DNA of 64,000 nucleotides, taken from Planctomycetota bacterium. GTDB lineage: Bacteria > Planctomycetota > UBA1135 > UBA2386. Positions 9,694 through 19,002 of the stretch are shown in pieces. Position numbers and translations under genes: made by a program. The first letter of the stretch is position 1. Every line of letters starts with the position of its first letter. Where the stretch lies: positions 2,480,001 to 2,544,000 of the forward strand of contig JADJWQ010000001.1 in assembly GCA_016716265.1 (NCBI GenBank). The letters run 5' to 3'. The notes beneath the pieces are model-generated. The model saw only the letters and a list, made by a program, of their open reading frames with translations, made no database searches and had not been told where the DNA came from.

Positions 9694-11258
9694 GCCCGGC
9701 GCACCGCAGCTCCGCCGCCGCGCTGCTCGCGCTGCTCGCCCCGCTGACCGGCGGTGCACGTGCGCAGGACGCTCCCGCGCCGACCGCGGCGGGGCGCGTA
9801 TTCGTCGAGGTCGAGGCGACCCCCGCCGTCGCGTTCGTCGGGCAGCCGGTCGCGGTCGTGTTGCGCGTCGGCGTCGACCGCGCGTTCCTCGCCGAGCACG
9901 TCGTCCAGCCGTTCCCCGCACCGCTCGACGTGCCGCTGCAGATCGGCGCACCGTGGCTCGACGAGCCGCCGGGCGCGAGCGTGCTCGATGCAGCGCAGCC
10001 CGACGGCCCGCGCGCGACCTGCGCGCTCGACGGCGACCTCGCCCGCCTCCTGCGACGCGCGGACCGCGTCGTCGACGGCCACCCGTGGCTCGTCCTCGAG
10101 ATCCACCGCACGTGGCTACCCGCGGCGCCCGGCAAGCTGACGATCCCACCGGCCAAGGTCGTCGTGCACTGGGCGGAGCGCTTCCGCGACGACTTCCTGC
10201 TCGGGCGGACCCCCGAGCAGGTGCGGCAGGAGACGGTCACCAGCGAGCCCGTCGACGCGACGATCGCACCCTTGCCGGACGCCGACCGCCCGGCGGACTT
10301 CGGCGGAGCGGTCGGGACGTTCACGGTCCGCGCATCGCTCGACCGTGACACCGTGCGACTCGGCGAGCCGTTCGCACTGCGGCTCGAGATCGTGGCGGAC
10401 GCGCCGTCGAACCTCGCGCACGTCGAGCCGCCGCTGCTCGACGCGCTCGATGGCTTCCACGTCGTCGGCCGACTCGACGCCGCCAGCCCATTGCAGCGCA
10501 CGGCGGTGTTCGAGCTCGCGGCATTGCGGATCAACCTGCGCGAGGTGCCACCGATCGCGTGGAGCTGGTTCGATCCGGGTCCGCCGGCGCGCTACGTGAC
10601 CGCGCGCACCGACGCATTGGCGCTGACCGTCGAGCGCCCGTCCGACGGCGCTCCGCCGCTCCCGATCCCCGGGCTCCCGGGCAGCACGCTCGACGGCCCC
10701 GGCTTCGACGTGCTCGATCCGCTGCGCGAGCCACCACCACCCGCGCCTGTCCCGGCACCGCCGAGCCCGGCCGCGGACGCGCTCGGGCCGCGCGAGCTGC
10801 TGCCGATCGCGGTCGGCCCGCCGCCGGCGTCGGCGTCGCGCGTGGACCTCGGCGCGACCCTCGCGCTGCTGCTGGCGCCGCTCGCGTGGGCGCTCGCCAT
10901 CGCGTCGTGGCGGCACACGCGCCGCGGCGACCCGCGCGTGCGCCGCGCGCGCCGCGACCGCGACGCCGCCCGGCGCGCGGTGCTCGCCGCGCCGGCCAGC
11001 GAGCGCGCACGCGCGTTCGCCGCCTGGCTCGCCGACCGCCAGGGCTGGACCGCGGCGCGCGTCGTCGCACCGGGGCTCGCGGACCGACTGGTAGCCGACG
11101 GCATGGCTCGCGAGCTCGCGGCGCGGGCCGCCACGCTGCTGCAGCGACTGCTCGCGCAGCGCTACTCGGGCACGGCGACGCCCGAGCCCGGGGACGACGG
11201 CCTCGCCGACCTGCTGGTCCGGGTCGATGCGGCGGCGAACGCGGAGGAGGCGACGTGA
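9690..11258 (+). CDS. BatD-like protein
   Basis: A 522-residue protein with a signal peptide ending near GGARAQ. Two beta-sandwich regions typical of the BatD/oxygen-tolerance family follow: one from about residue 30 (VFVEVEATPAVAFVGQPVAVV) and one from about residue 212 (FTVRASLDRDTVRLGEPFAL). A proline-rich linker precedes a single membrane helix near residue 390 and a basic cytoplasmic tail. The GTG start overlaps the previous stop and has GGAGG 7 bases upstream. Its place after two VWA genes and the TPR gene fits the classical batA-B-C-D order. Confidence 0.85.
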   Translation: MSPAHRSSAAALLALLAPLTGGARAQDAPAPTAAGRVFVEVEATPAVAFVGQPVAVVLRVGVDRAFLAEHVVQPFPAPLDVPLQIGAPWLDEPPGASVLDAAQPDGPRATCALDGDLARLLRRADRVVDGHPWLVLEIHRTWLPAAPGKLTIPPAKVVVHWAERFRDDFLLGRTPEQVRQETVTSEPVDATIAPLPDADRPADFGGAVGTFTVRASLDRDTVRLGEPFALRLEIVADAPSNLAHVEPPLLDALDGFHVVGRLDAASPLQRTAVFELAALRINLREVPPIAWSWFDPGPPARYVTARTDALALTVERPSDGAPPLPIPGLPGSTLDGPGFDVLDPLREPPPPAPVPAPPSPAADALGPRELLPIAVGPPPASASRVDLGATLALLLAPLAWALAIASWRHTRRGDPRVRRARRDRDAARRAVLAAPASERARAFAAWLADRQGWTAARVVAPGLADRLVADGMARELAARAATLLQRLLAQRYSGTATPEPGDDGLADLLVRVDAAANAEEAT

Positions 11259-12001
11259 GCCGCGCAGCGCTCTGGATCTGGCTCCTGTGCGCCTGCGCGG
11301 GGCTGACCGCGCAGGCCGACGAGCGGCCCATCGCCGCGACCGAGGCGCTGCTGGAGCGCGCGGCCACCGCGTGGCGGGACGGTCACATCGAGGTCGCCCG
11401 CGAGGCATTGCAGGAAGCACTCGCCGATCCGCACGTCGCGCGCGGACCGACGCTCGTCAACCTGGGCCACTGCGCATTCCGCCTCGCCGCCTGGGCCGAG
11501 GCAGCGTGGCATTATCGCCACGCCCTGCGCTCGATGCCGGGTGAGGTGCACGCCATCGCGAACCTGCGCATCGCCGAGGAGCGGCTCGGTCTCGATCCCG
11601 ATCGCACGCCGCCCCCCGCCGGCGCGGCGGACGCCGTCTCGCTCACCGCACTGCTCGGGGCCGCCGCATTGCAGGCCGTCGGCGTCGCCCTGCTCCTGTT
11701 CGCCCGCCGCTCGGGCACCGTGCGACTGACCGCGGCATTGCTGCTGGTGGCGGGGGTCGGGCGCTCCGTCCAGCTCGTCGCCCGGCAGGTCGCTCCGCCC
11801 CACCCGCAGGCGGTCGTGCTGACGGACACGCTCGATCTGCACACCGAGCCGCACCGCTCGATGCCGCCGGTGACCCAGCTCGACGCCGGCACCGTCGTGA
11901 CGGTCGCGGAGCACTCCGACCGCTGGGCGCGCGTGACGCACGAGCGTGGCACCGGCTGGGCACCGCGGGGCGCGCTCGGCTTCCTGGACGACCCACGATG
12001 A
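11255..12001 (+). CDS. BatE-like protein: TPR, two membrane helices, SH3-like tail
   Basis: A 248-residue protein with a signal peptide (to about LTAQA), two TPR-like units up to about residue 110, two close membrane helices at about residues 127-165, and a C-terminal SH3-like segment (ending ERGTGWAPRGALGFL). This is the domain order of BatE proteins. The GTG start overlaps the BatD-like stop, with GGAGGAGG just upstream. The stop overlaps the sialidase start (ATGA), which ties the sialidase to the operon. Confidence 0.8.
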   Translation: MSRAALWIWLLCACAGLTAQADERPIAATEALLERAATAWRDGHIEVAREALQEALADPHVARGPTLVNLGHCAFRLAAWAEAAWHYRHALRSMPGEVHAIANLRIAEERLGLDPDRTPPPAGAADAVSLTALLGAAALQAVGVALLLFARRSGTVRLTAALLLVAGVGRSVQLVARQVAPPHPQAVVLTDTLDLHTEPHRSMPPVTQLDAGTVVTVAEHSDRWARVTHERGTGWAPRGALGFLDDPR

Positions 12002-14076
12002 CGATGCTCTCGATCGCGACGACTCTCTGCGCGCGGGTCGCGCTCGGCGCGCTGGCGGCGGCCGGTGCCGCCGCGCAGTCCGCGACGAGCTTCGAAGGAC
12101 TGCCGGCCGGTCCGCTCACGCGGCTCGCGACGGACCTCGGCACCTGGTGGGCCGCGCCCGGGCACGCCGCGATCGACGCCGCCCACGCGAGCGACGGCGC
12201 GCAATGCCTCCGGCTGCTCGGCGGCACCGACAGCGCGGTGACGCTCGAGCTCGCCGGTGGCGCCCGCCGACTGTGGGCGATCGCGTTCCGCGCCGAGCGC
12301 TGGACCCGCGCGGCGCCGTTCGCGTTCCGCCTCGACGTGCGCAGCGGCGGCCGCTGGCGCACCGTGCACGACGCGTCCGACGAGGTGGTCATCGGCGGCT
12401 TCCGTGCGAACGTCCGCGCGATCGTCGCGGACGGACCGACGCCGGGCTCCGGCGCGCCGGTCGACGCGTTGCGATTCGTCTGCACATCGCCGCCGGACCG
12501 CGGCGTGCTGATCGACGAGCTCGAGCTGCTCGCGCCGGGCCCGATGCGCATTCGCACGTGCACCGCGACGCGACCGGCGGTCCCGCTGCTGGTCGGCGGC
12601 CGCTCCGACCCGATCCTGCGCATCGACATCGAGACCGACGGCAACCTCGAGCCACTCGAGCTGCGCGAGCTGCACGTCGCGCTCACCGGCACCGCGATCG
12701 GCGCGGATCTCGCGCGGACCGAGGTGTTCCGCGCCGACGGTGACGATGCGCAGCGGCCGCTCCGGGACGAGCTGCGGTTCGGTCGCGAAGTCGATCGGAT
12801 CGCCGAGACGCTCGTGTTCCGCGACCGTCTGCAGCTCGCGCCGGGCAGGCTGCGGCTGTGGGTCGTCGCGACGCCGGCGCCGGGCGCGGACCTCGACCAC
12901 GTCGTCGCCGCCACCTGCACGTCGCTCGAGCTCGCCGGCGGCGCGCGCATCACACCGGAGCCCACCGGCAGCACCGCGCCGCAGCGGCTCGGTATCGCGC
13001 TGCGCGACGCCGGTGCCGATGGCGTCGCCGGATATCGGATCCCCGGCCTTTGCACGACGCCGAACGGCACGCTCGTCGCCGTGTACGACGTGCGCAGGCG
13101 GAACCTCGGCGACCTGCCGGGCGACATCGACGTCGGCACGTCGCGCAGCATCGATGGCGGGCGCACGTGGTCGCCGATGCGGATCGCGATCGACATGGGC
13201 GACTCGCCGGCCGCGCGCGGCGACGGCGTCGGCGATCCGTCGATCCTCGTCGACCCGGCGACCGGCCGGGTCATCGTCATGGCATTGTGGAGCCACGGCG
13301 ACCGGGCGTGGCGCGGCTCCGGCCCTGGGCTCGCACCGGACGACACCGGCCAGCTCGTCGTGGTGCACAGCGACGACGACGGCGAGACCTGGTCCGCCCC
13401 GCGCAACCTGACCAGCACGGTGAAGGACCCCGCGTGGTCGCTCCTGCTGCAGGGACCGGGGCGCGGCATCGCCATGCACGACGGCACGCTGGTGTTCCCC
13501 GCGCAGTTCCTGCTGCCCGACGCCGAGAAGCGCGAGCCCCGCTCGACGGTGCTGTGGTCGCGCGACCACGGCGACACCTGGCACATCGGTTCCGCCGCCC
13601 GCCCGGACACCACCGAGTCGACCGTCGTCGAGCTGCAGGACGGCGTGCTGATGCTCAACATGCGCGACAACCGCGGCGGCTCGCGCGCGGTGGCCGTGTC
13701 GTCCGACCTCGGCGCCACGTGGACGGAGCACCCGACCTCCCGCACGGCACTCGTCGAGCCGGTCTGCAATGCGAGCCTGCTGCACGTCGGGCGCGAGCTC
13801 GGCCGCGGCGCCGACGGCCTGCTGCTGTTCTGCAATCCCGCCGTGCCGCGCGCGCCGCGCCGCGACATGACGCTGCGCGCGTCCCCCGACTTCGGCGCGA
13901 GCTGGCCGGACGCCCGTCGCGTGCTGCTCGACGAGGGCGTGTGCGCCGGCTATCCGTGCCTGACGATGGTCGACGAGCGGACCGTCGGCGTGCTCTACGA
14001 GAGCAGCCGCGCACACCTCGCGTTCCAGCGCATCCCGCTGGTAGACCTGGTCGGCGCGACCCGCGACCGGCGCTGA
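11998..14076 (+). CDS. Secreted sialidase (BNR/Asp-box six-bladed propeller)
   Basis: A 692-residue protein with a signal peptide ending near AGAAAQ. Residues about 28-185 form a beta-sandwich resembling a carbohydrate-binding module. The propeller begins with the sialidase arginine motif YRIPGL near residue 346. Five Asp boxes follow: SIDGGRTW, SDDDGETW, SRDHGDTW, SSDLGATW and SPDFGASW. Exo-sialidases remove terminal sialic acid from glycans. The ATG overlaps the BatE-like stop, so this exported hydrolase is translationally coupled to a Bat/MoxR operon, an unexpected partner. The family call is strong; the exact sugar specificity is not visible. Confidence 0.9.
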   Translation: MTMLSIATTLCARVALGALAAAGAAAQSATSFEGLPAGPLTRLATDLGTWWAAPGHAAIDAAHASDGAQCLRLLGGTDSAVTLELAGGARRLWAIAFRAERWTRAAPFAFRLDVRSGGRWRTVHDASDEVVIGGFRANVRAIVADGPTPGSGAPVDALRFVCTSPPDRGVLIDELELLAPGPMRIRTCTATRPAVPLLVGGRSDPILRIDIETDGNLEPLELRELHVALTGTAIGADLARTEVFRADGDDAQRPLRDELRFGREVDRIAETLVFRDRLQLAPGRLRLWVVATPAPGADLDHVVAATCTSLELAGGARITPEPTGSTAPQRLGIALRDAGADGVAGYRIPGLCTTPNGTLVAVYDVRRRNLGDLPGDIDVGTSRSIDGGRTWSPMRIAIDMGDSPAARGDGVGDPSILVDPATGRVIVMALWSHGDRAWRGSGPGLAPDDTGQLVVVHSDDDGETWSAPRNLTSTVKDPAWSLLLQGPGRGIAMHDGTLVFPAQFLLPDAEKREPRSTVLWSRDHGDTWHIGSAARPDTTESTVVELQDGVLMLNMRDNRGGSRAVAVSSDLGATWTEHPTSRTALVEPVCNASLLHVGRELGRGADGLLLFCNPAVPRAPRRDMTLRASPDFGASWPDARRVLLDEGVCAGYPCLTMVDERTVGVLYESSRAHLAFQRIPLVDLVGATRDRR

Positions 14077-14104
14077 CGGGGCGCGGCCGGCGCGGTGCTC
14101 GGGC

Positions 14105-15220
14105 TCAAACGTCCCGACGCTCAGGGGCGTGCACGTGCCCGGCCTCCGCGCCGTGCTCGTGCCCGGCCTCGTGCCGGTGGCCGTGCTCGTAGTGCTCGCG
14201 CAGCAGATCGAGCCCGAAGTCGCGCTCCGGATCGTGCCAGATCGTATGGATGTGGTTGGCGTCGTTCTGCCCGGGGTCGGCGACGCGGTCGAACTCGATC
14301 AGGACCGTCTGCCCCTCGATCCGGTAGTAGTGCCGGCGGCCGGCGACAGTCGGCCCGAGCCAACGGAACTGCAGCCCGTCGAAGCCGGCGGCGTCGATGC
14401 GCGCGAGCTCCTCGCCGGCCAGCTCCGGTCGCAGCACGTGCGCGTAGGTCTCGATCAATGCGCGCAGCGTCGCGCGCTGCGCGGGATCCATGTCGCGCGC
14501 AGCGAGCCCTCCGTCGCCCACCACCGACGGCGCGCCGCCGCGCGGGATGATCTGACCGGACGCGACCTGGTCGCCGACCGCGACCGCGCGCTGCGCGGGC
14601 GTCAATGCGCCGACCAGCGCGAGTCCGAGGTCGCCGTGCGGCGCGAGCGTGCGCGTACCGGTGTACGGTCCCGAGCGCACCTCGGCCGGGTTCGCCCCGA
14701 GGAACACCGGCGTGCCGCGCACCTGTCCGCCGTGCGCGGTGAAGTTCAGCGACAGATGGTGGCCCTCGATCTTCACGCCCCACGGCGCCTCGCCGCCCGG
14801 CTCGCCGAACACGTGGAAGCCGTAGTCGGTCGGATTGCGGGTGCGTGTGGTCGGCTCGAGCGCCCGCAGCTCCTCCTCGAGGGACATGATCCGCGTCGCG
14901 AGCAGGTAGCCCTCGCGGCTCAGCCCGGCCGCGAGCAGCGCGTGGGCGGCTCGGCGCGATCCGAGCCCCATCGCGCCGAGCTCGGCGCCGCCGTTCGGCG
15001 CCATGACGCCGGGAAAGAAGTCGACATAGGTGCGGTAGGTCGCGTCGAACGGCTGCCGCAGCGCGAGCTCGGGCGGCGGAGCGTTCGCCGGCAGGCTCGC
15101 GGCGAGCGCGCGGGCGGCAGCGGCGAGGTCCGCGGCGACCGGGGACGGCGCCTGCTGCATGGCGACGGCGAGCGCGCAGAGGGACGGGGCGACGGCGGCG
15201 AGACGGAGAGCGGCTGACAT
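14105..15220 (-). CDS. Secreted DUF3500 family protein with His-rich C terminus
   Basis: A 371-residue protein with a short signal sequence (ends about ALAVAMQQ). It matches the DUF3500 pattern: YGFHVFGEPGGEAPWGVKIE, GHHLSLNF, ARDMDPAQRATLRALIETY and a closing NDANHIHTIWHDPERDFG segment. The last about 25 residues are an unusual histidine/glutamate-rich run (HYEHGHRHEAGHEHG), which may bind metal. DUF3500 function is unknown. It is convergent with the sialidase, with only 28 bases between the stops. Confidence 0.85.
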   Translation of the reverse strand: MSAALRLAAVAPSLCALAVAMQQAPSPVAADLAAAARALAASLPANAPPPELALRQPFDATYRTYVDFFPGVMAPNGGAELGAMGLGSRRAAHALLAAGLSREGYLLATRIMSLEEELRALEPTTRTRNPTDYGFHVFGEPGGEAPWGVKIEGHHLSLNFTAHGGQVRGTPVFLGANPAEVRSGPYTGTRTLAPHGDLGLALVGALTPAQRAVAVGDQVASGQIIPRGGAPSVVGDGGLAARDMDPAQRATLRALIETYAHVLRPELAGEELARIDAAGFDGLQFRWLGPTVAGRRHYYRIEGQTVLIEFDRVADPGQNDANHIHTIWHDPERDFGLDLLREHYEHGHRHEAGHEHGAEAGHVHAPERRDV

Positions 15221-15329
15221 GGCTGGACCGGGAGGCGAGCCGGCGCATGCTATCGGGTTCGTCCGGCCGATGCGCCCCCGACCGCCCGCGGCGGTGCAGC
15301 GGGCGCAGGCCCGGCGTCCGGAGGCTCAC

Positions 15330-15965
15330 ATGAAGATCGCCATCATCGGAGCTGGCAACGTCGGCGGCGCACTCGGAGCCGCATGGTCGAAGGGGGATCA
15401 CGACGTCGTGTTCGCCGTGCGCGAGCCCGACGGCGAGCGCACGCGGGCGCTGCTCGCGGAGCTCGGCGGCCGCGCCCGGGCCACCCACGTCATCGAGGCG
15501 GTCGCGGCGGCGGACGTCGTCGTGCTCGCGACACCGTGGCCGGCGACGGAAGCCGCATTGCGCGCCGCCGGCGACATGACCGGCAAGGTGCTGCTCGACT
15601 GCACCAATCCTCTGGCAGCGGATCTGTCGGGCCTGACGCACGGGCACACGACGTCGGGCGGCGAGCTCGTCGCGCAATGGGCGCGGGGCGCGCGCGTCGT
15701 GAAGATCTTCAACACGACGGGGTCCGACAACATGGCCGACCCGGACTACGGCGGCACGCCGGTCACAATGCTCTACGCCGGCGACGACGAGCAGGCCAAC
15801 GCCGTCGCCGCCGAGCTGGCCAGCGAGCTCGGCTTCGCGCCGGTGCGGCTCGGCCCGCTGAGCGCGGCGCGGCTGCTCGAGCCGTTCGCGCTCACCTGGA
15901 TCACGCTGGCGTTCCGCGGCGGCCTGGGCCGCGGCTTCGCGCTGCAGATCGTGCGGCGGCCGTAG
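15330..15965 (+). CDS. NADP(H)/F420-type Rossmann oxidoreductase
   Basis: A 211-residue protein opening directly with the dinucleotide-binding motif GAGNVGGAL (residues 7-15), followed by DVVVLATPWPAT and DCTNPL, as in the NADPH-dependent F420 reductase/YwnB-like group. These small proteins bind NADP and transfer hydride, to F420 in some lineages or to ferric compounds. Whether F420 is used here cannot be judged. The start is supported by GGAGG 5 bases upstream. It is divergent from the DUF3500 gene. Confidence 0.85.
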   Translation: MKIAIIGAGNVGGALGAAWSKGDHDVVFAVREPDGERTRALLAELGGRARATHVIEAVAAADVVVLATPWPATEAALRAAGDMTGKVLLDCTNPLAADLSGLTHGHTTSGGELVAQWARGARVVKIFNTTGSDNMADPDYGGTPVTMLYAGDDEQANAVAAELASELGFAPVRLGPLSAARLLEPFALTWITLAFRGGLGRGFALQIVRRP

Positions 15966-15975
15966 CGCGTCGCGC

Positions 15976-17913
15976 TCAGCGCGAGCCGGCGAGCCGCGCC
16001 GCCAGCTCGCGGACGCCCTGGCTCGCATCGTTCCGCGCGATGGCCTGCAGGCGCGCGTGGTCGTCCGCGGCCGCGCCACGGCGCGCCAGCGCGAACAGCG
16101 CCGCCTCGCGGACGGTCGCGTCAGGATCCGATTCCGCGGCGCGGAGGATCGACTCACGCGAGCCGGCATCGGAGCGCGACGCCAGGGCGCCGAGCGCGGT
16201 GGCGCGCACGTCCGCGGCACCGTCGCCCAGCGCCGCGCGCTGCAGCGCCGCCAGCGCGGTCGGCGACTCGACGGTGCCGAGCGCGCGCACGGCCGCGGCG
16301 CGCACGTGATCGCGCGGATCACGCATCGCGGACCCGGCGAGCTCCTCGGTGCGCGGCGAGCGCGCATTGGCGATCGCGTCGAGCCACAGGTCCTCCGCGG
16401 CGAGTGCGCGGGCGCGTTCCGCGAAGCCCTCGACGGCCGCGAGCGCACTGCGGTCGCCGGCCGCCGCCGCGGGATCGCGCTGCGCCATTGCACCGAGCGC
16501 GAGCACGGCGGTGGCGTCGACTGCGTCGATGCTCTGCAGCCCGTCGACCCGGCGCGCGATCGCGTCGAGCAGGCCCGGGCTCGGGTGGACGACGTCGAAC
16601 ATCGCGCCCGCGGCGGCGGCGCGCACCTCGGCGGTCAGCAACTCGTCGCCGAACACGTCCGCGAGCACCGCCTGCGCGGCGGGGCTGCCCGCCTCGGCGA
16701 GCGCGCTGAGCCACAGGCTCGCGCGCTTCGGGTCGAGCGCCGCGTCGGCGAGCAACGCCCGCACCTCGGCGATCGCCTCCGGCCGGTGCTCGAGCAGCCA
16801 CGCGGCGTGACGCCAGGCGTCCTGCAGCGCGCGGCTCGCGTCGTCCTGCGCGAGCAGCTCGGCGAGCTCCTGGTCCAGCGCCGCGACGGTCGCACCCGCG
16901 ATCGCGGCGAGCTCCTCGGCGGTCGTGCGGGCCTCGAGTGCTGCGGTGGGGTCCTCGCCATGGCCGCCGGCGGGAGCCCAGTCGCCGTCGGTGAGCGCAG
17001 GGTCGACGATCGCCGGATCGAAGCGGGCCGCACGCAGCTCGAGCGACGCCCAGACCGCGATGTCGAACTCGACCGGCGCGTCGCTGCTGGTGACCTTCGT
17101 CGACTCGGCGATCGTGCAGGAGCGCAGCCAGCCGAGCTCGGCGCGGTCGAGCACTGCGCGGGCACTGCCGTCGACGTCGACGCGGAGCTGGTCGGCGGCC
17201 GCGCGGGTCACGTAGCTACGCGCGCCACGCTCGATCTCGAGTTGACCGTCCGTCTCCCTGACGACGTGGTAGTCGGCCGTGTAGTCGCCGGTCGAGTCGC
17301 TTCCCGACGCGCTCCAATCGGCTCCGTGATCTCCTGGGACGACGAATCCGAAGCCGCCGTACAGTCCGCGCAGCCAGTTGCGCTGCGCGGCAGCGGCCAC
17401 CGCGGGGAAGCGGTAGCCGAGGATGCGGCCGTCGACATCGATGCGCGCGAGCGTGCGCGCGGTGCTGGCAGCAACATTGGCGGCCCATTCCGGGTCGGTG
17501 TTCGTCGCGCCGCCCGTATCGACCGACATGGCGTCGCATTGCAGCGCGACGACGGCATCGCGCCCGGCGCGGGTCACGACATCGACCATCAGCACGCCGC
17601 TGAGGCGCAGCGGCGGCGACTCGTCGCGGCGCTCGCCCTCGTCGCGCGCCGTCGTCGCGAGCCGCAGCTCGGTGCGCAGATCGAACTCGAAGCGGCTGCC
17701 GGCCGGCGCCCAGAACAGGCCGTCCCGCACGGCGCTGCGCGCCGCGTCGCGGACCGCCGCGGGCAGCGCGAGCAGGTCGCGCGCCGCGGCGTCACGGGAG
17801 TCGGCAGCGAGGCCCGCGCTCGGCGCGGGGGTGTCGCCCGCGCCGAGCGCGAGCGTCAGCGCGAGCGCCAGCACGGGTGCGGTGATCAACAACAGCTTGG
17901 CTCGGGCGTTCAT
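15976..17913 (-). CDS. Exported HEAT-repeat protein
   Basis: A 645-residue protein with an N-terminal membrane or signal segment (LLLITAPVLALALTLALGAG). A beta-rich domain (about residues 60-310) follows, then helical HEAT-type repeats to the end (RDHVRAAAVRALGTVESPTALAAL, DVRATALGALASR, DATVREAALFALAR). The N-terminal half, with FEFDLRTELRL and LRGLYGGFGFVVPG, has a lipid-transfer/vitellogenin-like feel, but that is a weak impression. The start is supported by GAGGAG 6 bases upstream of the ATG. HEAT domains usually bind proteins. The stop lies 10 bases from the convergent oxidoreductase stop. Confidence 0.75.
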   Translation of the reverse strand: MNARAKLLLITAPVLALALTLALGAGDTPAPSAGLAADSRDAAARDLLALPAAVRDAARSAVRDGLFWAPAGSRFEFDLRTELRLATTARDEGERRDESPPLRLSGVLMVDVVTRAGRDAVVALQCDAMSVDTGGATNTDPEWAANVAASTARTLARIDVDGRILGYRFPAVAAAAQRNWLRGLYGGFGFVVPGDHGADWSASGSDSTGDYTADYHVVRETDGQLEIERGARSYVTRAAADQLRVDVDGSARAVLDRAELGWLRSCTIAESTKVTSSDAPVEFDIAVWASLELRAARFDPAIVDPALTDGDWAPAGGHGEDPTAALEARTTAEELAAIAGATVAALDQELAELLAQDDASRALQDAWRHAAWLLEHRPEAIAEVRALLADAALDPKRASLWLSALAEAGSPAAQAVLADVFGDELLTAEVRAAAAGAMFDVVHPSPGLLDAIARRVDGLQSIDAVDATAVLALGAMAQRDPAAAAGDRSALAAVEGFAERARALAAEDLWLDAIANARSPRTEELAGSAMRDPRDHVRAAAVRALGTVESPTALAALQRAALGDGAADVRATALGALASRSDAGSRESILRAAESDPDATVREAALFALARRGAAADDHARLQAIARNDASQGVRELAARLAGSR

Positions 17914-17940
17914 CGTGGCTCCTCGTCCGCGGTCGCGGCA

Positions 17941-17958
17941 CCGGGGCGATCGCCCCGG
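17941..17958. repeat. 18-bp perfect palindrome upstream of the HEAT-repeat gene
   Basis: CCGGGGCGATCGCCCCGG reads the same on both strands. It lies 28 bases upstream of the HEAT-repeat start and 38 bases after the stop of the secreted-protein gene on the same strand. No T-run follows in either direction, so it may be a GC-rich terminator for the upstream gene or a dimer-binding operator for the downstream one. Confidence 0.5.
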
Positions 17959-17995
17959 CCTTGATGTAAAATCCGTACGCGGTACCGATCGGAAG

Positions 17996-18856
17996 TCAGA
18001 AGAGGAGGTCGGCGAGGGTGATGGTGGGGGCCGACCAGTTCACGAGGTTGTGCGTATAGCGGAGGATGAGCGCGACCCAGACGTCGATGCGGAGCGAGAT
18101 CGGATTGATCGTCAGCGGGATGCGACCGCCGACGGTCGGGCTGGTCGGGCCGCCGCTGAACAGCGGATTGCGCGCATCGGCGTAGACCGACGGCGACAGG
18201 CGCGTATCGGCGAAGGTGGCGGTCAGGTCCGCTCCCGCACCGGCCCAGCTCCAGCCGGCCTGCGCCCGCAGGCGGCCGTAGCCCCACGCCCGCGCGAGCC
18301 CGCCGAGCGACGCGCGGCCCGGTCCGGTCATCGACATGCTGCCGTACGCCTGCACGCCCACGCCGACGTTGCCGTGGAGCGACACCGGCACCCCGGCGAC
18401 CGACGTCGAGGCCGTCAGGTCGGTCGGGAACAGGTCGAACGTGCGGTAGTACGACAGCAGCGTCGACGTGCCGGACGTCGTGAACCGCTGGTTGCGCTCG
18501 ATCACGCCGCGCACGTCGAGCTGGAAGCGACCGTCGTACGGATTGGTGCCGGTCGCCGAGCGCGCGGACACGAACGCGTAGACCAATCGCGAGGTCTGCT
18601 TCAGGTAGCGCACCTGCGCGTCGGCCGTCAGCAGCGCGTAGCCGGTGTCGTTGGTCAGCGCCGCGATGGTGCTGCGCGCGCTCCGGATCGCCTGCAGCGA
18701 GGCGCCGGCGTAGACGGAGCCGCCCGCCCACTCGTTGCCGAGCTGCAGCGAGTAGTAGCCGTAGCGGTTGACGGTCTGCGCGGAGGCCTGCGGAGCGAAC
18801 GCGGCGAAGGCGGCGGCCAGCGTCGCGACGGTGAGCACGGGGAAGCGGAAGTTCAT
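17996..18856 (-). CDS. Secreted protein of unknown function
   Basis: A 286-residue protein with a clear signal peptide (MNFRFPVLTVATLAAAFAAF, cleaved near ASAQ). The rest is rich in Ser, Thr, Ala, Gly and aromatic residues in alternating patterns, suggesting a beta-rich exported protein. I recognise no family. The ATG at 18856 is preferred over the one three codons earlier because GGAGAG lies 9 bases before it. It is divergent from the first ECF sigma factor gene. Confidence 0.65.
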   Translation of the reverse strand: MNFRFPVLTVATLAAAFAAFAPQASAQTVNRYGYYSLQLGNEWAGGSVYAGASLQAIRSARSTIAALTNDTGYALLTADAQVRYLKQTSRLVYAFVSARSATGTNPYDGRFQLDVRGVIERNQRFTTSGTSTLLSYYRTFDLFPTDLTASTSVAGVPVSLHGNVGVGVQAYGSMSMTGPGRASLGGLARAWGYGRLRAQAGWSWAGAGADLTATFADTRLSPSVYADARNPLFSGGPTSPTVGGRIPLTINPISLRIDVWVALILRYTHNLVNWSAPTITLADLLF

Positions 18857-19002
18857 GGTTGGCATCTCTCCAGGGATCGTTCGGTCGGCCCCGCCGGCGG
18901 CGTGCCGGTCGGTCCACGCCGTCGAGTCCCGCGCCCGCGCGCCGCGTTCGCCCGATCGGCGGAAACTGCGCGCACCGGCTAGACTCCCCGGCCGACCTCC
19001 GC

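Noticed and set aside
6111..10106. A very long open frame on the minus strand across the Bat operon
   Set aside because: It is antisense to five well-supported genes and is Arg/Ala-rich low-complexity sequence, as expected from high-GC shadow frames.
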